DNA of 5,987 nt, from positions 1 to 5,987 of the forward strand of contig CAZRDR010000032.1 in assembly GCA_964598995.1 (NCBI GenBank). Reading direction: 5' to 3'. Positions 1 through 5,634 of the stretch are shown one piece after another (positions within the stretch are counted from its first letter, which is position 1; each line of letters begins with the position of its first letter). This DNA is from JACROF01 sp964598995 (GTDB lineage Bacteria; Patescibacteriota; Microgenomatia; Levybacterales; UBA12049). A program made the position numbers and the translations under genes. Below the pieces are notes generated by a model. It ran no database searches and was not told where the DNA came from. It was given only the letters and a program-made list of their open reading frames with translations.

Positions 1-2
1 TC

Positions 3-485
3 TGGATATCTGTCCTCGCAGCGATGCTAGGTTTCAGTGGAGTCGCTCTGGCGCAAGCCGACACATCGCCATCACAGATCACCACACAACAGGGCGATTC
101 AAATGGCGACTGCATGCAATTCGTCAGCGACGACAACATTCCCGACGGGTCGAAACTTGATCAAGGTAGCAGTCAGACGAAAAGTTGGTTGATCCGTAAT
201 TGCGGAACGACCGACTGGAAAGGCTACAGCCTTGATCTCACCTTCGTGAATGGTGGCGGTAACAGCTGGAGCACAGCCAATCCGCTCCCCGAGGGCCAGA
301 ACAAACACAAGAACCCTTCCTACTACACGTTCACAACCGACGTTGAACACGGAGAGGAGATCCATATTCCTGTGAGCTTCACAGTCCCAGCGCCTGGGAA
401 TTACCTCGTCCAATTCGAAATGCGAATCCCGCAGACGAACCACCGGTTCGGGGACATCCTCACGATCGTCTTCACGTCCAAGTAG
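3..485 (+). CDS. Secreted NBR1-type Ig-like domain protein, 5' partial
   Basis: The reading frame is open to the window edge. The first visible residues (WISVLAAMLGFSGVALAQA) look like the hydrophobic core and cleavage region of a signal peptide, so the true start is probably upstream; the first in-frame ATG (24) would leave a signal with no charged N-region. Numbering from that ATG, residues about 30-153 match the Ig-like fold of NBR1/ILRUN-type proteins (Pfam N_BRCA1_IG). It has a leading Cys followed by FVSDDNIPDGS, then KSWLIRNCGTTDW, PAPGNYLVQFEMR and the closing RFGDILTIVF. In bacteria this domain is usually found in exported or surface proteins; its ligand is generally unknown. Here it ends the protein, with almost nothing after it. 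Two cysteines (C30, C60) could form a disulfide, though C60 is shifted from the usual NxGTCTW position. The stop is TAG. The gene is more GC-rich than everything to its right. The domain call is fairly sure; the role is unknown. Confidence 0.75.
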   Translation, partial: WISVLAAMLGFSGVALAQADTSPSQITTQQGDSNGDCMQFVSDDNIPDGSKLDQGSSQTKSWLIRNCGTTDWKGYSLDLTFVNGGGNSWSTANPLPEGQNKHKNPSYYTFTTDVEHGEEIHIPVSFTVPAPGNYLVQFEMRIPQTNHRFGDILTIVFTSK

Positions 486-505
486 GACGTCTGCTTTGCG
501 CTTGC

Positions 506-540
506 TCGGGGGCGGTCCGGCACTACCGGATCGCTCCCGA
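506..540. terminator. Strong GC-rich hairpin between convergent genes, possible bidirectional terminator
   Basis: A 15-bp stem (arms 506-520 and 526-540, two G·U pairs) closes a 5-nt loop, CACTA. It starts 20 nt after the TAG of the Ig-domain gene and 5 nt after the TAA of prfB, which converges on it. Position and stability suit a shared terminator. Neither side has a T-tract, however, so it is not a classic intrinsic terminator; it could instead stabilise the 3' ends. It also sits exactly where the base composition changes. Confidence 0.45.
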
Positions 541-545
541 AGGAA

Positions 546-1553
546 TTAACTTAGTTGACGGAGTTCTTCCTCGATAAATTGATCCAGTTCACCATTGAGG
601 ACTGCGTCAGTATTTCCTGTCTCGACATCTGTTCTGAGATCTTTAACCATCTTGTAAGGATGCAATACATAGGAACGAATCTGATTTCCCCAGCCTGGTG
701 TGACATAGCCGCCTTTGAGGCGTTGTTCTTCTTTGCGTCGTTCTTCTTCCTGCAATGCCCACAATTTAGCACGTAATAATTTCATGGCAAATTCTCGATT
801 TTGATTTTGGTGACGCTCAACGGAGGCGGTAACGACAATTCCTGTAGGTTTGTGCTTAAGCCTCACGGCTGTTGAGACTTTATTTACATTTTGTCCCCCA
901 TGTCCTCCGGCACGAAAAGCGTCAAACTCAATATCTTCTTCCTTGAGATCGACACCATCTGCCTGATCTACCTGAGGGAGAACCTCCACCATCGCAAAAG
1001 ATGTCTGGCGCAGCTTATCTGCATTAAAAGGAGACTGACGGACAAGGCGATGGACACCCGCTTCGTGCTTTAACAAGCCATAGACATATTGACCTGACAC
1101 AGCCAGAGTAATACTTTTTATACCCGCTTCTTCCCCTGGTGTCTCATCTAAGACTTCATACCCCCAGCCTTTTTTATCGAAATAGCGAGTATACATACGA
1201 TAGAGCATCTCAGCCCAATCCATCGCCTCAGTGCCACCTTGACCTGAATGAATAGCGATGATGGCACCGCCTTCATCATACGGTGAGGTAAAGAAAAGAA
1301 GTGTCTCTAATTTTTGCAGTAATTTCTCGGCCTCGTCTAATTCACCTTCCTCGATCCAGAGCTTAAGAAGTTCTATCTCCTCAACTTCTTTTTGCAAAGA
1401 TGAGAGTTCTTTCATCTTCTCACCAGCTGTCTGATGGTCCTGCCAAAATTCTGGATTTTCACTTTCTTTTTGGAGTTCCTCAATCCGCTTCTGCTTGTCG
1501 TCAGGTTTGATTTTTGCGATAAGTTTCTCAGCTCGATTTTTTATGTCTTCCAT
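546..1553 (-). CDS. prfB: Peptide chain release factor 2 (RF2)
   Basis: Class I release factor that recognises UGA and UAA in the ribosomal A site and triggers hydrolysis of peptidyl-tRNA. The 335-residue protein has an N-terminal helical domain (about 1-85), the central codon-recognition part with the RF2-specific SPF tripeptide at 174-176 within VHRLVRQSPF, and the catalytic GGQ at 219-221 within RAGGHGGQNVNK. The C-terminus has the family's GWGNQIRSYVLHPYKMVKD and ends LDQFIEEELRQLS. Ala215 lies four residues before the GGQ, where E. coli K-12 has its unusual Thr246. The His before GGQ replaces the common Ala or Pro. The N-terminus is about ten residues shorter than in E. coli. There is no in-frame UGA or CUU-UGA slip site: the codons matching the E. 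coli frameshift position are ATC AAA, so it is read as one continuous frame. A TACAAT box lies 7 nt before the ATG. It converges with the Ig-domain gene. Identification is very secure. Confidence 0.97.
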   Translation of the reverse strand: MEDIKNRAEKLIAKIKPDDKQKRIEELQKESENPEFWQDHQTAGEKMKELSSLQKEVEEIELLKLWIEEGELDEAEKLLQKLETLLFFTSPYDEGGAIIAIHSGQGGTEAMDWAEMLYRMYTRYFDKKGWGYEVLDETPGEEAGIKSITLAVSGQYVYGLLKHEAGVHRLVRQSPFNADKLRQTSFAMVEVLPQVDQADGVDLKEEDIEFDAFRAGGHGGQNVNKVSTAVRLKHKPTGIVVTASVERHQNQNREFAMKLLRAKLWALQEEERRKEEQRLKGGYVTPGWGNQIRSYVLHPYKMVKDLRTDVETGNTDAVLNGELDQFIEEELRQLS

Positions 1554-1560
1554 AGAGCCT

Positions 1561-1590
1561 ATTGTACTTGGTGAGGCTAATAGAACACAA
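1561..1590 (-). promoter_or_regulatory. Candidate sigma70-type promoter for prfB
   Basis: On the minus strand TTGTGT (1590-1585) is followed after 18 nt by TACAAT (1566-1561), a good -10 box with a weak -35. Only 7 nt separate the -10 box from the prfB ATG, so transcription would begin at or next to the start codon, giving a leaderless or nearly leaderless mRNA. The only Shine-Dalgarno-like bases (AGG) would then lie outside the transcript. Based on pattern alone. Confidence 0.45.
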
Positions 1591-1624
1591 GTGAGGAAGG
1601 CTACCTAGCGCAAATATAAAGAAA

Positions 1625-2026
1625 TTATTTTTTGAGAGGCAATAATTTTTTAGGATCAATTTTCGTCGGATCAAAAGAGTCTACCGTATCGATTGTCTGC
1701 TTTTGCAGATTATTTACATCGCTTTTGATCTTACTACCTTTACTTATAAAATTGAGAATGTCGCCGATCGTCGTCTGAAGAACATCTTCTTTAATTGTTG
1801 TCACTTGTTCTTTTGTATCATTCACTATCTCTTTAGAAAAATTCTCCTTCGTAATATCCTGAAAGTTATTATCATGCACACCAGCAACTAATTTTTTGGG
1901 GATATTGACGACACGACGGATTGGTTTACTAAAAATTGTCGCAATAGTCAGAACCACGATCATCATCGGGAGGGCAAAGAGGTTAACAGCAATTTTTCGC
2001 TTTTCGTGATGACGATGAAAACTCAT
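1625..2026 (-). CDS. Small single-span membrane protein of unknown function
   Basis: I do not recognise a family. The 133-residue product begins with a His/Lys/Arg-rich stretch (FHRHHEKRK), followed by one clear hydrophobic segment at about residues 12-33 (IAVNLFALPMMIVVLTIATIF). That segment is a membrane anchor or uncleaved signal; there is no evident cleavage site. After it comes a second basic patch (KPIRRVVNIPKK), so charge alone does not fix the topology. Residues about 55-115 are polar and likely helical, rich in K, D, T and Q. The tail (FDPTKIDPKKLLPLKK) is Pro/Lys-rich and probably disordered. There are no Cys, no metal motif and no catalytic signature. It lies 47 bp after transketolase and 71 bp before prfB with its own candidate promoter, so it need not be functionally tied to either. 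It is likely a real gene: codon-like composition, a TM-plus-helix architecture and tight packing. Confidence 0.72.
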   Translation of the reverse strand: MSFHRHHEKRKIAVNLFALPMMIVVLTIATIFSKPIRRVVNIPKKLVAGVHDNNFQDITKENFSKEIVNDTKEQVTTIKEDVLQTTIGDILNFISKGSKIKSDVNNLQKQTIDTVDSFDPTKIDPKKLLPLKK

Positions 2027-2043
2027 AGGCAGGAAGTCTCCCT

Positions 2044-2072
2044 AGTCTAGACCATTTGTTGGGGTTTGTAAA
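2044..2072 (-). promoter_or_regulatory. Candidate sigma70-type promoter for the small membrane protein gene
   Basis: On the minus strand TTTACA (2072-2067, five of six to consensus) and TAGACT (2049-2044, four of six) are separated by an ideal 17 nt, just after the transketolase stop. The predicted start near 2037-2038 leaves a leader of only about 11 nt, so the GGGAG (2042-2038) that might look like a ribosome binding site would mostly fall outside the transcript. Unverified, but it is the best-formed -35/-10 pair in the window. Confidence 0.45.
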
Positions 2073-2073
2073 A

Positions 2074-3918
2074 TTATGAGAGGAGATTAGTAATTGATTC
2101 AACGATTGCTGTTGCATCAATCCGAGCATCAGCAAGTAATTCAGCTGGTTTTCCAGAGCGAGAAATATGACCTACTGCTAATTTCGCTACCGTCGCACCA
2201 GACCCAGCCAGAGCTTCATTTACAATATCACCAAAGCCTCCATGAGTGAAGTGATCCTCAACTGTGACGATAACTGGCTTTTTAGTAGACTTCAGACTCG
2301 TTAGCAGCGTATCTTTATCAACAGGCTTTATGGAGTAACAGTCGATCACTCGAGCGTAGATACCATTTTTTTCAAGCTCAGTTTGGGCTTTCAGTGCTTC
2401 ATGAACGGTGATGCCTGTTGCAGCTATGGTCAGATCGTCTCTATCAGAGGAACGTAATACCTTCGATCCGCCGATAGTGAAGTCCTCACTCGTATCATAG
2501 AGAACAGGAACTTTGGGACGAAGCATACGAATATATGAAATGCCATGATATGACAAAACGTGGGGTAAGACTTTAGGCATACTAACCGCATCAGCTGGAT
2601 GGAAGATAATTGACCCTGGGATGGTACCAAAGAGTGCGATATCCTCAAGCCCCATCTGGGATGGCCCATCTTCACCTATTGAGACACCTACATGTGCACC
2701 GATAAATGCGATATTAGCTTGACTGATAGATGCCATACGGATTTGATCTGCAGCACGAATCAAGAATGAGGCAAATGTCGAGACGAATGGTTTAATATTA
2801 AGTCGAGATAGACCGACTGAAACACTGACCATATTCTGCTCAGCGATAAAGCACTCGATAAAACGATCTGGGTAGGTCTTTAAGAAATCCTCACTGTATG
2901 TTGAGTTCTTCATATCTGCATCGAGTGCGTAGATATGCGGATGCGCCGTAGCCAATACACTGAGCGTCTTGCCATATACCTCTCGTGTTCCGATCTCTTC
3001 ATCCTTTTTAAGGACGGGTAGCGTTACTTCTTTCGTTTTTTCTAATTGCTCGATAACTTTTACTTCTTTTGGCTTTCGCAGTGTAAAACGAACTGACTCA
3101 TCGACTTCACCTAACTCCTCGAGCGCTTTATCCATTTCTTCCTTCTTAAGTGCTTTCCCATGCCAGCCATCTTTATCCTCAAGAAATGAGATGCCTTTCC
3201 CTTTTACAGTCTCAGCGAGAATAATAAAGGGCTTTTCACTTTTATACTCAACAGCCTTTGTATAAGCATCATCGATTTGAGCTAAGTCATGCCCATTGAT
3301 GATGATGGTCTCAAATCCAAAAGCCTCAAATCGCTCCTCATAATCATGCATATGATGCCCAAACATCGTCTCCTGACTCTGACCAAGGCGATTAATGTCT
3401 GCGATAACGATAAGATTATTCAGTTTGTGAAAAGAAGCAAAATTAGCAGCTTCCCAGATTTGTCCCTCAGCTATCTCGCCATCACCGAGCATGACATAGA
3501 CTTTTGCATCGATCTTTTTCTGCTTTAGCAAATATGCCAGACCATTCCCCACAGACAACCCTTGTCCAAGTGATCCCGTCGCTGCATCGGTGTACTTAAA
3601 ATGAGGAGTCGGGTGACCTTCTAATTCACTGCCAAATTTACGAAGCGTTTGGAGTTCCTCAACTGGCATCGCACCTGCAAGAGCATAAAGTCCATAAAAT
3701 AATGGTGAGGCGTGACCTTTGGACATAACAAAACGATCATTGGTGAGACTGAGTGGCTCTGAGAGATCGTAGGTAAAATACTTATCAAAAAGCACCGTAC
3801 CTAATTCTGTGGCAGAAAAACTCGAGGTAACGTGTCCTGAACCTGCAGCTGTTGTTGAGGTGAGAATAAGTTTGCGAAGAAATTTGGCTTGTTTTTCCCA
3901 GGTGGAGAAATCGTTCAT
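2074..3918 (-). CDS. tkt: Transketolase, full-length short (human-like) type
   Basis: Thiamine diphosphate enzyme of the non-oxidative pentose phosphate pathway. It moves two-carbon units between ketose and aldose phosphates in the cytoplasm. The 614 residues include all three domains. The N-terminal diphosphate-binding domain carries SGH (H29), SKGH (H69), GHPTP (H102) and the ThDP/Mg motif GDGEIAEGQIWEAANF from 145 on, with NRLGQS at 176-181. The pyrimidine-binding domain has the catalytic Glu360 in AEQNMVS, DQIRMA and GVSIGEDGPSQM (411-422). The C-terminal domain has VEDHFTHGGFG and RSGKPAELL. H253 in the WHGK motif is also kept. These motifs and the length follow the compact human TKT type rather than the longer E. 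coli type. Both halves are fused, unlike the split archaeal form. The start fits the family N-terminus (TTAAGSGH at 22-29). No Shine-Dalgarno lies at normal spacing; a 17-bp hairpin ends 8 nt before the ATG. It follows a dehydrogenase gene by 49 bp, probably in one transcript. Identification is very secure. Confidence 0.97.
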   Translation of the reverse strand: MNDFSTWEKQAKFLRKLILTSTTAAGSGHVTSSFSATELGTVLFDKYFTYDLSEPLSLTNDRFVMSKGHASPLFYGLYALAGAMPVEELQTLRKFGSELEGHPTPHFKYTDAATGSLGQGLSVGNGLAYLLKQKKIDAKVYVMLGDGEIAEGQIWEAANFASFHKLNNLIVIADINRLGQSQETMFGHHMHDYEERFEAFGFETIIINGHDLAQIDDAYTKAVEYKSEKPFIILAETVKGKGISFLEDKDGWHGKALKKEEMDKALEELGEVDESVRFTLRKPKEVKVIEQLEKTKEVTLPVLKKDEEIGTREVYGKTLSVLATAHPHIYALDADMKNSTYSEDFLKTYPDRFIECFIAEQNMVSVSVGLSRLNIKPFVSTFASFLIRAADQIRMASISQANIAFIGAHVGVSIGEDGPSQMGLEDIALFGTIPGSIIFHPADAVSMPKVLPHVLSYHGISYIRMLRPKVPVLYDTSEDFTIGGSKVLRSSDRDDLTIAATGITVHEALKAQTELEKNGIYARVIDCYSIKPVDKDTLLTSLKSTKKPVIVTVEDHFTHGGFGDIVNEALAGSGATVAKLAVGHISRSGKPAELLADARIDATAIVESITNLLS

Positions 3919-3940
3919 AGGGATTTGGGCTGAAACCCCT
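3919..3940 (-). promoter_or_regulatory. Alternative short hairpin abutting the transketolase start codon
   Basis: Read on the minus strand, AGGGGTTT (3940-3933) can pair over all 8 positions (one G·U) with AAATCCCT (3926-3919), which directly precedes the ATG; the loop is CAGCCC. The same AGGGGTTT is part of the 3' arm of the larger 17-bp hairpin, so the two folds exclude each other. The pairing is visible in the sequence; a regulatory switch is inference. Confidence 0.35.
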
Positions 3941-3974
3941 CACTAATAAATTGACTTGTGAGGGGTTTCAGCCC
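3927..3974 (-). promoter_or_regulatory. Perfect 17-bp inverted repeat in the dehydrogenase-transketolase junction
   Basis: Arms 3927-3943 (GGGCTGAAACCCCTCAC) and 3958-3974 are exact reverse complements around a 14-nt AT-rich loop. In the minus-strand RNA the 5' arm includes the last codon and TGA stop of the dehydrogenase gene, and the 3' arm ends 8 nt before the transketolase ATG. The 3' arm contains the only purine-rich SD-like run (GAGGGG), though 17 nt from the ATG. No T-tract follows either arm, so simple intrinsic termination is unlikely. Possible roles are translational coupling, attenuation, mRNA stabilisation, or an inserted palindromic repeat unit. Confidence 0.6.
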
Positions 3975-4969
3975 TGCACAGTATTTATCGGTTTTGCTTG
4001 CACAAACGATACCACGTTTTCGACAGTGACGTCAAGGATTCTCTGAAGTGCCTCAGAACTATTAAATGCGTTATGAGGCGTTACCAGGACATTTTCCTTG
4101 GTAACTAAAACATGGTTTAGAAGTTGGGCCTTAATATCGCACTCTTTCAGAAATTGCTCGGTGAGTAACTGACGTTCCTCTCTGACATAACACTCCTCCT
4201 CCAAGACATCGATTCCTGCAGCTGCGATAGTACCACTCTCAAGACCCATGAGAACAGCCTCTGTCTCAAGGATTCCACCCCGTGCGGTATTTAATAGTAC
4301 AGTTCCTTTCTTGAGTTTACTTAAGTTATCTTTATTAATCATATGCTTGGTCTCATCCGTAAGAGGAACATGAAACGTGATAATATCTGAAACCTTATAC
4401 AGGTGGTCGAGATCAACATACATAAATCCTAGCTTTTTTGCTAATTCGATATTCGGATGACGTGCATAGGCGAGAACATCCATACCAAATCCTTTAGCAA
4501 TTCTGATGACTGCTTGGCCGATGTTACCGACACCTACCACTCCTATCGTTTTCTTGTAGAGATCAAACCCTCTTAGTCCATCAAGCGTAAAATCACTTTT
4601 CTTCGTCCGCTCAACAGATGGCACTATCTTACGAGAGAGAGCTAGGAGGAGTGCGAAGGTATGCTCTGCGACTGTCTGAGTTCCATATTCAGGGACATTG
4701 GTAACTACGATATTTTTCGCTTTGCATGCCGCTAAGTCGATATGATCAAAACCAGTGGATCTCGTTACGACCATTTTTAACTTTGGCATTTTCTCGATAA
4801 GCTCTTTGGTAACATTCGAATAAATAAAAACGGAGAGAATTTCGATCTCCTCAAGTCCTGTGGTGTCTTTAGTGAGAGGCGCGGACTCGAAGCGAAGTGT
4901 GTGGTCTTTTAGTTTTTCTTCTAAGAACTTTTTCTCCCAATCTTCTAACTCAAAAAATGCTACATTCAT
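3968..4969 (-). CDS. D-isomer-specific 2-hydroxyacid dehydrogenase (D-lactate dehydrogenase-like)
   Basis: Interconverts a 2-oxoacid and its D-2-hydroxyacid with a nicotinamide cofactor; in a fermenter this is typically pyruvate to D-lactate, but the substrate cannot be fixed from sequence. The 333 residues show the two-lobed family layout. The discontinuous catalytic domain is about 1-100 plus 300-333 (TRSTGFDHID, VAEHTFALLLALSR). The nucleotide-binding domain has GVGNIG (G146, G148, G151). The catalytic triad is Arg230 (NTARGG), Glu259 (DVLEEE) and His299 (TPHNAF). The stretch at about 260-290 before the catalytic His is longer than in glycerate or phosphoglycerate dehydrogenases and resembles LdhA-type enzymes. 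At the end of the second beta strand the usual Asp that selects NAD is missing; the sequence reads YARHPN (168-173), which suggests NADP(H) use. It begins 12 bp after the glycosylase stop with no clear Shine-Dalgarno, so the two are probably co-transcribed. The last codon and stop lie in the 17-bp inverted repeat. Family secure, substrate open. Confidence 0.92.
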   Translation of the reverse strand: MNVAFFELEDWEKKFLEEKLKDHTLRFESAPLTKDTTGLEEIEILSVFIYSNVTKELIEKMPKLKMVVTRSTGFDHIDLAACKAKNIVVTNVPEYGTQTVAEHTFALLLALSRKIVPSVERTKKSDFTLDGLRGFDLYKKTIGVVGVGNIGQAVIRIAKGFGMDVLAYARHPNIELAKKLGFMYVDLDHLYKVSDIITFHVPLTDETKHMINKDNLSKLKKGTVLLNTARGGILETEAVLMGLESGTIAAAGIDVLEEECYVREERQLLTEQFLKECDIKAQLLNHVLVTKENVLVTPHNAFNSSEALQRILDVTVENVVSFVQAKPINTVQG

Positions 4970-4981
4970 GAGTTTATGGTA

Positions 4982-5575
4982 TCACAACTCAAGACTTCGC
5001 CACAAATAACGGCATGCAATCGTTCGATAAGGCTTCCATTTACTTGCTATCTTTTCAGCCTCTTCCTGCGTTGGTTCATGATCGATGTTGTACCATTTCT
5101 GCATCGCGCGACGAAGGCCCAAGTCGCCGTAAGAAAAGACATCCGGTCGCTCCATCGCGAACATCAAAAACATCTCAGCAGTCCACCTGCCAATTCCTTT
5201 AACCTTTATTAATTCCTCAATAATCTCCTCATCTGTCATGATCTCGAACTGCTCAAAAAGTATTCCTGACTCCATCGTCCTCCTAGCAAGATCTTTAATA
5301 TAGGAAATCTTAGACCAGGAGATCCCAACATCTCTAATCTTCTGATCAGGAATCTCCCAAACCGCTTCTGCGCTTAATTTTCCGTCAGGAAGTAATTTAA
5401 GAAATCTTGCCCAGATCGTATCAGCCGCTTTGACAGATAATTGCTGTGACACGATCGATTCGAGTAAGGCTTCAAAATAATTGCGGGCTTTGTAACGCTC
5501 AAATGGTGGCACCTGCTCGATGATTTTTTTAAGAATGGGATCTTTTTTCTTGAGATAAGTTACTGCTTCGTCCAT
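4982..5575 (-). CDS. DNA-3-methyladenine glycosylase II (AlkA-like, HhH-GPD family)
   Basis: Base-excision repair glycosylase that removes alkylated purines such as 3-methyladenine. The 197-residue protein is the all-helical HhH-GPD core alone, without the N-terminal domain of E. coli AlkA (282 residues); this short form is common. Visible signatures are SIVSQQLSVKAA (40-51), the helix-hairpin-helix LIKVKGIGRWTAE (122-134) that grips the DNA backbone, and SYGDLGLRRAM with the catalytic Asp151. The C-terminus EEAEKIASKWKPYRTIACRYLWRSL is typical of AlkA-type enzymes. There is no Cys cluster of the Nth/MutY kind, so an endonuclease III or MutY assignment is excluded. The ATG at 5575 is supported by family length and by an extended -10 box (TGGTATAAA) ending 9 nt upstream. 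It is divergent from the mazG-like gene and first of the minus-strand gene run; the dehydrogenase follows after 12 bp. Confidence 0.93.
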   Translation of the reverse strand: MDEAVTYLKKKDPILKKIIEQVPPFERYKARNYFEALLESIVSQQLSVKAADTIWARFLKLLPDGKLSAEAVWEIPDQKIRDVGISWSKISYIKDLARRTMESGILFEQFEIMTDEEIIEELIKVKGIGRWTAEMFLMFAMERPDVFSYGDLGLRRAMQKWYNIDHEPTQEEAEKIASKWKPYRTIACRYLWRSLEL

Positions 5576-5584
5576 AGTTGCCTA

Positions 5585-5593
5585 TTTATACCA
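5585..5593 (-). promoter_or_regulatory. Extended -10 promoter element for the alkA-like gene
   Basis: On the minus strand TGGTATAAA matches the extended -10 pattern TGn-TATAAT with five of six bases in the hexamer. The hexamer ends 9 nt before the ATG, so transcription would start about 2-3 nt before the start codon. No good -35 is seen at 16-18 nt, which is normal for extended -10 promoters. Confidence 0.5.
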
Positions 5594-5625
5594 CACTTTA
5601 GGATAAAAAGATCAGCTATGGTATA
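5587..5625. repeat. Inverted repeat formed by the two divergent -10 elements
   Basis: TATACCA (5587-5593) and TGGTATA (5619-5625) are exact 7-bp reverse complements separated by 25 nt, with centres 32 bp apart, close to three helical turns. Each arm coincides with an extended -10 element, one for each divergent gene. It may simply reflect two similar promoters, or it may be an operator for a dimeric regulator. Confidence 0.5.
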
Positions 5626-5627
5626 CT
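5619..5627 (+). promoter_or_regulatory. Extended -10 promoter element for the mazG-like gene
   Basis: TGGTATACT fits TGn-TATAAT with five of six hexamer bases. Only 7 nt separate the hexamer from the ATG at 5635, so the transcript would start at or one base before the start codon. AGAGG (5628-5632) lies just 2 nt from the ATG, too close to act as a Shine-Dalgarno and probably not transcribed. The -35 region is poor. Confidence 0.5.
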
Positions 5628-5634
5628 AGAGGCT

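Noticed and set aside
99..443. 114-codon open frame on the minus strand inside the Ig-domain gene
   Set aside because: No domain or signal is visible, and the + strand frame has clear family motifs and a signal peptide.
546..1553. Release factor 1 instead of RF2
   Set aside because: The codon-recognition tripeptide is SPF, not the PxT motif of RF1.
1622..1648. AT-rich inverted repeat (AAATTATT / AATAATTT) overlapping the end of the membrane protein gene, as a terminator
   Set aside because: The stem is only 8 A/T pairs, it overlaps the stop codon and no T-tract follows on the minus strand; likely chance in AT-rich DNA.
2969..3265. 98-codon open frame on the + strand inside transketolase
   Set aside because: Ser/Phe-rich, low-complexity translation lying antisense to a strongly conserved enzyme; it is a by-product of that gene's codons.
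4982..5575. Endonuclease III, MutY or OGG1-type glycosylase
   Set aside because: There is no C-terminal 4Fe-4S cysteine cluster and no catalytic Lys in the hairpin; the AlkA-type GDLGLRRA motif is present.
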